From: a bacterium
GTDB lineage: Bacteria; Babelota; Babeliae; Babelales; Vermiphilaceae
DNA length: 55,688 nt
Direction: 5' to 3'
Assembly (NCBI GenBank): GCA_021777215.1
Contig: JAJYDS010000006.1
Coordinates: 1-55,688 of the forward strand
This document shows, in pieces, positions 26,217 through 34,018 of this stretch. The translations under genes were made by a program, and so were the position numbers. The stretch's first letter is position 1. Each line of letters starts with the position of its first letter. Under the pieces are notes generated by a model. The model searched no databases, was not told where the DNA came from, and was given only the letters and a program-made list of their open reading frames with translations.

Positions 26217-26981
26217 ATGATTAAAAATAAAGTAATTATCTTAATTTCCATGATTGTATTTGCGCTCTCCTCTATCGCCGCTGCGACAATGAGCAAATTT
26301 GTTCTCATAATTCCGCTCTACAATGAAATAAATGAAAATAGAACAAACGAATATATAACCTGTCTCATGAAAAACTTAGCTCACAAAAGCATAGAACAAG
26401 TTCACGTCATATATGACACATCAAAAGATTCTGAAAAAAACAGAATTTTTACCTACCTAAAAAACAACGCCAATATCCGCATAACCTTCAGCAATAAACG
26501 TCCTTCCTATGAATACTGCTTTCAACTGGCAAACAGCTTTTATCCAGGAAAAAAAATAATTTTAAGTAATGCTGATATGTTTTTTAACGACACTCTCGCA
26601 TTATTAGAAAATTACGACTTTACCAATACGTTTTTCGCGTTAACACGATGGAATTGTTTAAATGATGGCTCCCTGGAAATTTTTAAGCAATACAATGCTC
26701 AGGGAAAATTTATAAAAACTGATAGCGAAAGCTCTCAAGATGTATGGATTTTTAAAACACCAATAAAACATATCAACTGTGATGATATCTGCCTGGGGTT
26801 AATGGCCTGCGATTCGGTGATCGCATATCGCGCACAAAAATCAGGACTGATAGTAAAAAACCCCTGTCTCACCATTCAATGTTGTCACCTGCATCTAACA
26901 GAAAAAAAAGACTATACAAAACAACCAAGACCTTATAAAGGACAACCAATCGCCTTCGTGCCCTGGGAAAAACTCTCCTAG
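26217..26981 (+). CDS. GT-A-like protein, NADIYF family, exported (copy 3)
   Basis: This 254-residue paralogue has a signal peptide (VIILISMIVFALSSIAA), then FVLIIPLYNEINENRTNEYI, VHVIYDTSKDSEKNRIF, IILSNADMFFNDTLALLENY, FFALTRWNCLNDGSLEIFKQ, DVWIFKTPIKHI, GLMACDSVIAYRA and NPCLTIQCCHLHLTEKKDY. It is on the opposite strand to the other two copies. The end differs in length from copies 1 and 2. No clear terminator lies between it and the convergent FkbM gene 94 bases away. Confidence 0.55.
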   Translation: MIKNKVIILISMIVFALSSIAAATMSKFVLIIPLYNEINENRTNEYITCLMKNLAHKSIEQVHVIYDTSKDSEKNRIFTYLKNNANIRITFSNKRPSYEYCFQLANSFYPGKKIILSNADMFFNDTLALLENYDFTNTFFALTRWNCLNDGSLEIFKQYNAQGKFIKTDSESSQDVWIFKTPIKHINCDDICLGLMACDSVIAYRAQKSGLIVKNPCLTIQCCHLHLTEKKDYTKQPRPYKGQPIAFVPWEKLS

Positions 26982-27075
26982 CAAGTTCCTCTAATAAGCT
27001 CTAATAATTTTTACAATAACCCCAAAAAAAACAAAAACGATAAATAAATTATTATCTAAACCTATTCAAAAAAAA

Positions 27076-27813
27076 TCACTCTCTTCTAAAAAAAGTAATA
27101 TCTTTTCCGTGTCTATGAAAAATTTCAAAACCATGACACTGTAAAAGGGCTATAATCTTTTCTAATGACTGATTTTTACTTTCCTCCGGCAATGAATGAA
27201 ACTCCGCACAGAGACATTTCACGCTAATTTTTTCTTTTAAAATATTCTCTATAACGGTATATTCAGCACCCTCAATGTCCATTTTTAGCAGATCTATATA
27301 CTGATGCCCAAGCCTTGCCATTATTGTTGACAACTTTTTACAATCAGCCTCAAAAAAATTAGTAGTCTGCTGTAAATTCACTATCGAATGAGACACATGA
27401 GAAGGATTCTGAGGCTCAAAAAAGCGCATTTTTACATCTTCTGTCCATAACCCAATCGGTAAAAACTGTAATTTATCTATGTTGCTAGAGGTTATGGTAT
27501 ATCGTTCTGATTTACCCGACTGCGAGTATGCAGGTTTTCCTGTTCTGATCATACTTTTCACATACTGAAAATGTTGCAAAGATCGCGGGGTGGGATCCAT
27601 GATATAAACACTACACCCAAAAGACTCGACCAGCGCTAAATCAAAACTAATATCTTCGCCCGCACCAACACAGTAACATACAGATTCGCGGCCAAGAAAG
27701 CTTGGAATAGTCCAACCGCCATAACTCGTTCCTAATTTTATTTTTTCATAAGAATAAGCACACGCCGAGACACAAATAAAACTCAATAATAATTTACTTT
27801 TTTTGTTAATCAT
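27076..27813 (-). CDS. FkbM family methyltransferase, exported (second type)
   Basis: This 245-residue protein has a signal peptide (KLLLSFICVSACAYS-YE), then ESVCYCVGAGEDISFDLALV (SAM loop), VYIMDPTPRSLQHF, LQFLPIGLWTEDVKMRFFEP, YIDLLKMDIEGAEYTVIENI and LCAEFHSLP. The order and the LKMDIEGAE motif are those of FkbM methyltransferases. It differs enough from the protein at 22561 to be a separate acquisition or an old duplicate. Acceptor unknown. Confidence 0.75.
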   Translation of the reverse strand: MINKKSKLLLSFICVSACAYSYEKIKLGTSYGGWTIPSFLGRESVCYCVGAGEDISFDLALVESFGCSVYIMDPTPRSLQHFQYVKSMIRTGKPAYSQSGKSERYTITSSNIDKLQFLPIGLWTEDVKMRFFEPQNPSHVSHSIVNLQQTTNFFEADCKKLSTIMARLGHQYIDLLKMDIEGAEYTVIENILKEKISVKCLCAEFHSLPEESKNQSLEKIIALLQCHGFEIFHRHGKDITFFRRE

Positions 27814-28054
27814 ATTCTCCCTCTTTTAGACTTAGCAAAAAAACGCCCCATATTAATAAGCTACTACATTAAAAAACAACAAATAAAGGCAATTTAATAC
27901 CATGAACAGGTTAGGCAAACTTTTATATAAATATCACAACGAGAAAATAACAACTTTTTAATAAAACTATTTTCAAACTCTCTGAAATGGCACCAATGCT
28001 ACTTCATTAGTAGAACAATTTTTATCAGTCGCATTATAAATCGCATAGGTCAAC

Positions 28055-28924
28055 CTATCCATACCGAGCAAATACTTCCGTAACAATTCTTCTGTTTTCC
28101 TGATCAGAAAATTTTATCGGATGAACCCAACTAACCTGCGAAGGATAATTTGTTTTAGTTAATGTCCGCCAGTTAAAACCCCAACACATTTTTAAATGTT
28201 CCCAATTCCCTATCTTATCCAAACAACAAAGCATGTTTGGAATGGCGATTTCACAAAAAACATTTTTAAAAATTGGACACAACCTTAACACTGATTCTCT
28301 AAAACGATTGGGTATGTAAAAAAAATCACAAAATTGGCCGGCAACATTATTCTTACCTATATTTTCTTGTAAAAACTCCAGATCTATTGGCAACAAATTG
28401 ACATAAACTGAGCGTACTGCTTCAAACATCGTATGGCCATTCAATAACGTAGACCACCACCATTTTTCTCGCCCCGAAACATTTGTGCCATCAAAATTGA
28501 TAATACTATAAAAAATATCATTTCGGTTGATATAGTTATTGGATTTTATTGCAAACCAAATTTTATCAGGATCGAGTGAAATATAATTCCAAAAATTTAT
28601 AACACAGTCATCCTGCAGAATAAAATACCCCCTATATTGAGGGAAGCGAGTTAATACATCTTGCAAAACATCCGACAGAAAAAACCCATGATGCGTAGAA
28701 ATATCAAAAACCTCTGGATCAGGTTTTTCACCGTAAAAAACAATATGCTCAAAAAATGGCGAATAAAGATCTTTTAAAAACTGTATATTTGAATAATATG
28801 GATGATTAAAGTTAATAACCAATAACAAATCTGAAAACTTATCACGATAAATATTTCGCCCGCCCTGATCAGCATTAATAGTAAAAATCAAAAAAGAAAA
28901 TAAAAAAAACTCCATAATTCTCAT
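28055..28924 (-). CDS. STELLO/DUF288-like C-terminal-half protein, exported; 3' end probably frameshifted
   Basis: The signal peptide MRIMEFFLFSFLIFTINA is followed by LLLVINFNHPYYSNIQFLKD, SPFFEHIVFYGEKPDP, YRGYFILQDDCVINFWNYIS, DKIWFAIKS and WWWSTLLNGHTMFEAV. I recall this kind of sequence in the C-terminal half of plant STELLO proteins (DUF288), whose N-terminal half matches the adjacent gene at 29111. The frame stops at 28055, but another frame continues as LLGMDRLTYAIYNATDK and NEVALVPFQRV to a stop at 27973. One extra base near 28070-28072 would explain that. GAGG precedes the ATG at 28924 by 6 bases. Family assignment is moderately sure. Confidence 0.6.
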   Translation of the reverse strand: MRIMEFFLFSFLIFTINADQGGRNIYRDKFSDLLLVINFNHPYYSNIQFLKDLYSPFFEHIVFYGEKPDPEVFDISTHHGFFLSDVLQDVLTRFPQYRGYFILQDDCVINFWNYISLDPDKIWFAIKSNNYINRNDIFYSIINFDGTNVSGREKWWWSTLLNGHTMFEAVRSVYVNLLPIDLEFLQENIGKNNVAGQFCDFFYIPNRFRESVLRLCPIFKNVFCEIAIPNMLCCLDKIGNWEHLKMCWGFNWRTLTKTNYPSQVSWVHPIKFSDQENRRIVTEVFARYG

Positions 28925-29110
28925 TTTTTTCCTCAAAAAAAGCTCCTTTATGATTTTTAATTTACATAACCGCCTCGCTCAAACACAAAAAAACAAATAT
29001 GCCTTTTCCATTTTTAAAAAAATACCTGAAAATAAAATTAACATTCCCCCATTCATCCCCTTTCTCATGATTAAACCTATACCAAACTATAATCACACAC
29101 CCCTTTAAAA

Positions 29111-30172
29111 TCACTCCGCAACTTCAGGAAAAACGTATCCAACGCTCAATAAATCTTGTATCCATGCTTTAACCAACACAACCTCTTCACTTTGCCAAAA
29201 CTCTTTGAATGCCAACGTTTCAGTTAGCTCTACGATGCGTTCCGACAAGATATATTTTTCAGATCGCCACACATTAAGAAACCGTACCAACTGGCCACTT
29301 TTTACATACAAATCATTTTCATCAACAAAATCACGCAAAAAATTATGTGCATTTCGTTCTTGCCGCGCTGTAGCATTGGTAAAACAAAGGCCGCCCCCAA
29401 TATCCCACAGTAACCGTTGGACCCAATACCCTCTCCATATATCACACACACGAAAACTTGTAGTTATCGGAAGCAACAAACCCCAAAAGGCTTTATGATG
29501 AAACACTGTATTTTGAGAATTAAAAGGACAAAAAACACCCCGAGACAGACAAAGTGGCGGCTTATTCTCAACAAAATTTATGAACTCCCCTCGCGTTAAC
29601 CGAAAAATTGCGTCCACATCCGGATCGTTATTCACCAAACCCTGCTGAATTAAGGGAAAAATATTGTGCTCAATAATATTATAGGGTACTTTTTTTAAAA
29701 TATATTCAAGAGGGTAGCCCCGCGGCCAAACGTTCGGCTGACCAAAATATGCATAGGGATTCACACAAAGCCCATCAGTTTCACATGCCCGCAACTTTGA
29801 TTGCACGGGAAAATATTCTAGTGAATTACCAATTAAAGCATTGTCATCATCAGTATCATAAATCACTGTTGCGCCATGTGCGATGGCGTACAGATAGCCA
29901 ATATTTTTACGGCTATAGTGATTCCAGGGAATATAATCTAAAATTCTATACCCCAGCTTTTCTTGCTGTTCTACACTTAAAAAAACACAACCAGGAAGAT
30001 GCCAATCTAAAGGCGTTTTACGATCAGCCACAACCACCACATGCAAATCTTTTTGCTGCACCAATTTTTTTAAATCATTTGTTGGATAGTTAATCGTCGT
30101 TACAACGGCCCATTGATCAGCGTCAATACTAGAAAACAGAAAGAAGAATAAAAATACGCCTATAATTCTCAT
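29111..30172 (-). CDS. STELLO/DUF288-like glycosyltransferase-related protein, exported
   Basis: This 353-residue protein closely resembles the N-terminal half of DUF288 (STELLO) proteins: WAVVTTINYPTNDLKKLVQQ, LHVVVVADRKTPLDW, CVFLSVEQQEKLGYRILDYI, PWNHYSRKNIGYLYAIAHGA, and IYDTDDDNALIG, where DTDDD is a metal-type acidic cluster. In plants these proteins lie in the Golgi and affect cellulose synthase assembly; a transferase activity has been suggested but not proved. The signal peptide MRIIGVFLFFFLFSSIDA is nearly the same as that of the neighbouring gene at 28055, in DNA too. AGGGGAT precedes the ATG. Confidence 0.75.
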   Translation of the reverse strand: MRIIGVFLFFFLFSSIDADQWAVVTTINYPTNDLKKLVQQKDLHVVVVADRKTPLDWHLPGCVFLSVEQQEKLGYRILDYIPWNHYSRKNIGYLYAIAHGATVIYDTDDDNALIGNSLEYFPVQSKLRACETDGLCVNPYAYFGQPNVWPRGYPLEYILKKVPYNIIEHNIFPLIQQGLVNNDPDVDAIFRLTRGEFINFVENKPPLCLSRGVFCPFNSQNTVFHHKAFWGLLLPITTSFRVCDIWRGYWVQRLLWDIGGGLCFTNATARQERNAHNFLRDFVDENDLYVKSGQLVRFLNVWRSEKYILSERIVELTETLAFKEFWQSEEVVLVKAWIQDLLSVGYVFPEVAE

Positions 30173-30240
30173 TATTATCCCCTAAAACAATATCCCTTTT
30201 CTATTTTAATTTATACAACAGGCTCACTTAAACACAACAA

Positions 30241-30274
30241 AAAAGCTGAACCACGTATTTGTGTTTCAGCTTTT
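30241..30274 (-). terminator. Terminator after the 30292 gene
   Basis: The arms AAAAGCTGAA and TTCAGCTTTT pair, with CAC/GTG extending the stem past one mismatch around a 6-base loop. It lies 18 bases past the stop codon of the minus-strand GT2 gene, with a T-rich stretch following on that strand. Confidence 0.7.
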
Positions 30275-30291
30275 AACCATAGTAAAAATTT

Positions 30292-31773
30292 TTATCTAAA
30301 AAGACCGATCGCCTTGCACGATGCCGAAAATTTTTCAAATGTATGGGCAAGTTCATCAAAAGAATAATATGCCAGATCGTTCAAATAAGGAGTAATGTAG
30401 ATTTTTCGATACAGCGTTAAAACTAAATTGTGCGCCATGCACCAGTCATACTCACCGGTAGTAAACTGCCATGCATAAAACCCCGGCTGAAATTCAACTA
30501 AAGATGGTGTTTTTAGCTCGCGGGAAATAAAACGAGACGCACGGTTTTTACCTAACCCCAGATAAAATCCATAAGCCCCGGTCTTTTTAAGCAATTGAGC
30601 ACACTCAGCAAGGTCAACAAAATTGGTAAGCATATTGGTATCTCGGGCAAATATAAGATAGTCATACGGTGTACCCGATAAACACGAAAGCAGCACAGGC
30701 TTGAGTGGCGTTTGGTTGGTAAGAAGAATATAAACCGCATCAGAGAATTTTGTTTGGCATTCTTGGTATGCTCGCTTTTCTTGAGGAGCCTGCAAATCAG
30801 CCGGCACATAAAATACCGTTATATGGCCAATGCCTGATGCGTATACTGCCATAGAATCAAGCAAGCGCTGAAGGCGCGCAGCATTTTCAGCAAAAATAAT
30901 AACCTCAGCACGCAGCTCTTTTTTCTCAAATGGTACGTAGGGCGGTATGGTAAGGGGCTCATATGTATCACGCGCACGAATAATATTATCCATACGAAGC
31001 TGCTTAGCACCCCGAAGCTTAAAGTCATTAAGCCCGGTGCCCACATTATAGACGTAGAGAATTTCATCAATGAATTTGAACTTGCCGCCTGTCATTTCAA
31101 GCATGGGAAACATAAAAGCTAAATCACAAGTAACATCAAAGAATGCACCCTTATAGAGTAAATCTTGAAGCTTGATACGTTTGAATAAACCTGCATAAAA
31201 AGTGCGTAGCGCTGAAGCAACCCATTTGTATTCGCGATAGGCATTCGACTCCCTGATTACGGCAGGAATAACGCGATCTTGCAACGCTTTACCCGTTGGC
31301 GGATACATTTCATGTTGACTGTAGGTAAGCCAGACATTGGGATCTTGGTATGCCTTATTGACCGTCGCCAGCACCTGATCATGTTTAAACCAGTCGTCGC
31401 CATCAACCTGCACAATAATCTCATGATTTTGGCACATATGTGCTGCCGTATAATGATTGGCCAGAGCACCACGGCGTTGTTTATTTTTAATAAGGGTTAC
31501 GCGGGACTCTTGCTGATGATCATGGATATACGTTTCGACTAAGTCGCCTGTACTATCAGGAGAACAATCATCGATGTAAATGACGCGATAGTTTTTATAG
31601 TGCTGGCAAAAGAGCGAATCGAGATTTTTTTGGTAGTATTTACTGTTGTTATACGAGGGAATCACCACCACCATAGGTTTTTCAGAAGCAGGCTGTTTTC
31701 CGGCGTTCCCATGCATATCGAGAAAAAGCAAACATAAAAAACTCCACTGTATGCTAAAGCAATATTTTTTCAT
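30292..31773 (-). CDS. GT2 glycosyltransferase fused to a degenerate second GT domain, exported (paralogue 3)
   Basis: This 493-residue protein has a signal peptide (to about MHGNA) and a GT2 domain (residues about 35-285): MVVVIPSYNNSKYYQKNLDS, IYIDDCSPDSTGDLV, VQVDGDDWFKHDQVL, WLTYSQHEMYP and LRTFYAGLFKRIKLQDLL. The second half (about 300-490) starts AEVIIFAENAARLQRLLDSM and matches the stand-alone protein at 12470 (GFYLGLG, FTTGEYDW, LTLYRK). At the DD position this copy has FARDTNML, so metal-dependent catalysis in that half is doubtful. AGGAG precedes the ATG at 31773. Confidence 0.8.
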   Translation of the reverse strand: MKKYCFSIQWSFLCLLFLDMHGNAGKQPASEKPMVVVIPSYNNSKYYQKNLDSLFCQHYKNYRVIYIDDCSPDSTGDLVETYIHDHQQESRVTLIKNKQRRGALANHYTAAHMCQNHEIIVQVDGDDWFKHDQVLATVNKAYQDPNVWLTYSQHEMYPPTGKALQDRVIPAVIRESNAYREYKWVASALRTFYAGLFKRIKLQDLLYKGAFFDVTCDLAFMFPMLEMTGGKFKFIDEILYVYNVGTGLNDFKLRGAKQLRMDNIIRARDTYEPLTIPPYVPFEKKELRAEVIIFAENAARLQRLLDSMAVYASGIGHITVFYVPADLQAPQEKRAYQECQTKFSDAVYILLTNQTPLKPVLLSCLSGTPYDYLIFARDTNMLTNFVDLAECAQLLKKTGAYGFYLGLGKNRASRFISRELKTPSLVEFQPGFYAWQFTTGEYDWCMAHNLVLTLYRKIYITPYLNDLAYYSFDELAHTFEKFSASCKAIGLFR

Positions 31774-31837
31774 GGCATATCTCCTGTTTACCTCTCTCTC
31801 TCGATACATCCGTCTACGTTCCTAACGGAACTACGTC

Positions 31838-31878
31838 GGACACTCCCGACCTACGCCAAGGCTACGGCGGGCAGGCTG
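31838..31878. repeat. Interspersed GC-rich palindromic repeat, copy C
   Basis: A GC-rich island (CCTACGCCAAGGCTACGGCG, then GGCAGGCTG) in an otherwise AT-rich gap of 224 bases. Its reverse complement matches the repeat at 35670-35697 at about 23 of 28 positions, and it can fold on itself. It resembles the short palindromic intergenic repeats of small-genome candidate phyla. No gene is present in the gap. Confidence 0.55.
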
Positions 31879-31997
31879 AGACGATCGGGGAAAGAATTTT
31901 ACTCTTTGTTACTTTTTAAACTGATTTCCTAAAACTCCCACCTCGATAAAAATTGCATCAGGTTGACCCAGGCTTATTCCGCTGCGCAATAATTCTT

Positions 31998-32963
31998 TCA
32001 TGATGATATTCTTACTGTTTTTTTAAGCCAACTACCGTCCCAATAATGCGCAGAAAAAGATTCCGGGCAGAGCCATTCTTGCTTATTAGCACTCTGCTGC
32101 GTATAGCCACAGGGATAAAAAAAAGTAGGAGGAAAAACAATATCACATAAAGTGTTTTGCCCCTGGGCCAAAACCGCAAGAAAATTTTTGGTAAAAAAAA
32201 TCGGCCCTGTGCGTACCACAATTTGCTTTTCATCACGCGTATCTTTTATTTTTTCCACACATTGCGCCATAACCGGATGATGCGGCGCAACGCCCAAAAT
32301 ACCTATGCCCATCTGCAAGTAGCCCGTATCTAATGGCTGCAGCCCAGCATAAAAATCATAGCAGTAATGCAAAAAATCAAAGGACCTAAAGCATTCACAA
32401 TCGGTGTCCACATAAAGCCCTCCAAAACGATAAAGAATTTCGTAGCGCAAAATATCTGCCCGTTCGCCATAATTGCGCGTCGCTTCATAAAACACCTTGT
32501 TCTGGAATGGCAATGAGGCAACGTCTACCACAAACTGTTGCCCGGCAGCCGCACAAGGAATCCAATGCTCAAAATCAGTGGCACTGACAGATAACCCTTG
32601 CTCATAATTTGCAGAGGTATCGGTCCATAGAACAAAGATCCACTCAGGGTTATGCTTACGCCAACTATCGCGCAGTTGAGCATAGTGCGCGGGCAATGCG
32701 CTCCCCAGCCAGATGTGATGAATAATTAAGGGAACATGGGGGTACGGGGCAGGAGTTACCTGCTCTAGATTGTTTTTTTCATAGAGTTGTCTAAAACAAG
32801 AAAGCCACCGATTGCTCTGCACATTCTTGGCATAGCGTTCAAGTTGGCACGAGGTATCAAAATTGGGACAGGGTATGCTCGCCCCATAACAAACAACAGA
32901 CATAAAAAAAACAGTGCTGGCAATCACTACTGAATACCGGCACTGTTTTTTTTTACCAAACAT
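31998..32963 (-). CDS. GT32-like glycosyltransferase (DxD sugar-binding), exported (tandem copy A)
   Basis: This 321-residue protein has a leader to YGA-SI, then LIIHHIWLGSALPAHYAQLR, PEWIFVLWTD, NYGERADILRYEILYRFGG, LYVDTDCECF (DTD metal motif), and GIGILGVAPHHPVM. These are the features of the Gly_transf_sug/GT32 family (Och1-like, capsular and toxin-type). The last residues, SAHYWDGSW, carry the family's final His. It lies 4 bases after copy B at 32968. GT32 enzymes most often transfer mannose, galactose or glucose. Confidence 0.82.
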   Translation of the reverse strand: MFGKKKQCRYSVVIASTVFFMSVVCYGASIPCPNFDTSCQLERYAKNVQSNRWLSCFRQLYEKNNLEQVTPAPYPHVPLIIHHIWLGSALPAHYAQLRDSWRKHNPEWIFVLWTDTSANYEQGLSVSATDFEHWIPCAAAGQQFVVDVASLPFQNKVFYEATRNYGERADILRYEILYRFGGLYVDTDCECFRSFDFLHYCYDFYAGLQPLDTGYLQMGIGILGVAPHHPVMAQCVEKIKDTRDEKQIVVRTGPIFFTKNFLAVLAQGQNTLCDIVFPPTFFYPCGYTQQSANKQEWLCPESFSAHYWDGSWLKKTVRISS

Positions 32964-32967
32964 ACTG

Positions 32968-33981
32968 CTACTGATTCCAAGTCTTTACAAGGTGATCATT
33001 ATCTAAATTACGAAACTCTTTGGTGCGATACTCTTTGGGCATCCAGCTTTTTGCCCAGTGGTGGTTCGCAATAGCTCCCTGCGCTACCCACTCATCTTTT
33101 TTAAGCACGGTCTCACGGCAGCCGAGCGGGTACAAATAACTGGCAGGAAATGCAATATCAATTAATTCGCTCTTACCGGCGGTTGCACAAAATGATTTGG
33201 TAAAATGGATTGGCCCCGATTTTGCCGGTGCGCCCTTTTTTTCCCAATCATCTTTAATAGAATCTATGCAGTGCTTTAAAATAGGATGGCCCGGACAAGC
33301 ACCAAAAAGCGCCGCTCCTAATTGTAAGTACTGAGTATCAAGGGGTTGGATGCCGGTATAGAAATCGTACGTGTAATGCAAAACATCAAGCGGTTGATAG
33401 CACTCAAAATCAACATCAACATAGACACCGCCATAACGGTAAACGATTTCCCATTTGAGCAGATCTGATTTTACCCCATAGTTGTCAGTCGCATCATAAA
33501 ACTTTTGATTGATCAGCGGAAATGTCTTTACGTCTTCATCGGTCCAGAGTTTAAACTGCCAATCACGGCCTACATGTTTTTCAACCCATGAATCGATATA
33601 TTTTTGGAAGGTTTCAGGTAACGGGCTGCCGAGCCAAACCATATGGATAATCTTAGGAATTTTTAATTCTTGGGCTGGCTGAATTTTAGACAGATTATTT
33701 TTCTCATACAATTTTTTGAAAAAAATAAAAAGCTCAAGCCCATCAAGACCGACAATCTGCTTTGTGAGGGCAATGGCATTTGAAAATTGCGCAGCTTGCA
33801 TCGAGCGATTAAAATCCTGATACACCCATTGAAACTGCATGCTATCGAAGATGCCCGTTTTACCTAATGTTGGGCATACCAGGTAGCTATTGAGGCTTTT
33901 GTCTACCTGCTCAGCGCAGAGCCCGATAGTTACTAACGCCAGGGTTACACCCAGGTAGACACCATTTCTTTTTGTCACCAT
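32968..33981 (-). CDS. GT32-like glycosyltransferase, exported (tandem copy B)
   Basis: This 337-residue paralogue of the protein at 31998 has a signal peptide (LGVTLALVTIGLCA-EQ), IPKIIHMVWLGSPLPETFQK, DWQFKLWTDED, NYGVKSDLLKWEIVYRYGG, VYVDVDFECYQPLDVLHYTY (DVD metal motif), QLGAALFGACPGHPIL and NHHWAKSW. The first 80 residues beyond the leader are an extra helical region. The tandem pair probably arose by local duplication and then diverged. Confidence 0.82.
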   Translation of the reverse strand: MVTKRNGVYLGVTLALVTIGLCAEQVDKSLNSYLVCPTLGKTGIFDSMQFQWVYQDFNRSMQAAQFSNAIALTKQIVGLDGLELFIFFKKLYEKNNLSKIQPAQELKIPKIIHMVWLGSPLPETFQKYIDSWVEKHVGRDWQFKLWTDEDVKTFPLINQKFYDATDNYGVKSDLLKWEIVYRYGGVYVDVDFECYQPLDVLHYTYDFYTGIQPLDTQYLQLGAALFGACPGHPILKHCIDSIKDDWEKKGAPAKSGPIHFTKSFCATAGKSELIDIAFPASYLYPLGCRETVLKKDEWVAQGAIANHHWAKSWMPKEYRTKEFRNLDNDHLVKTWNQ

Positions 33982-34018
33982 AGATCACCTTTCATGGGTA
34001 TTTTAGCACCGGCAGCCA

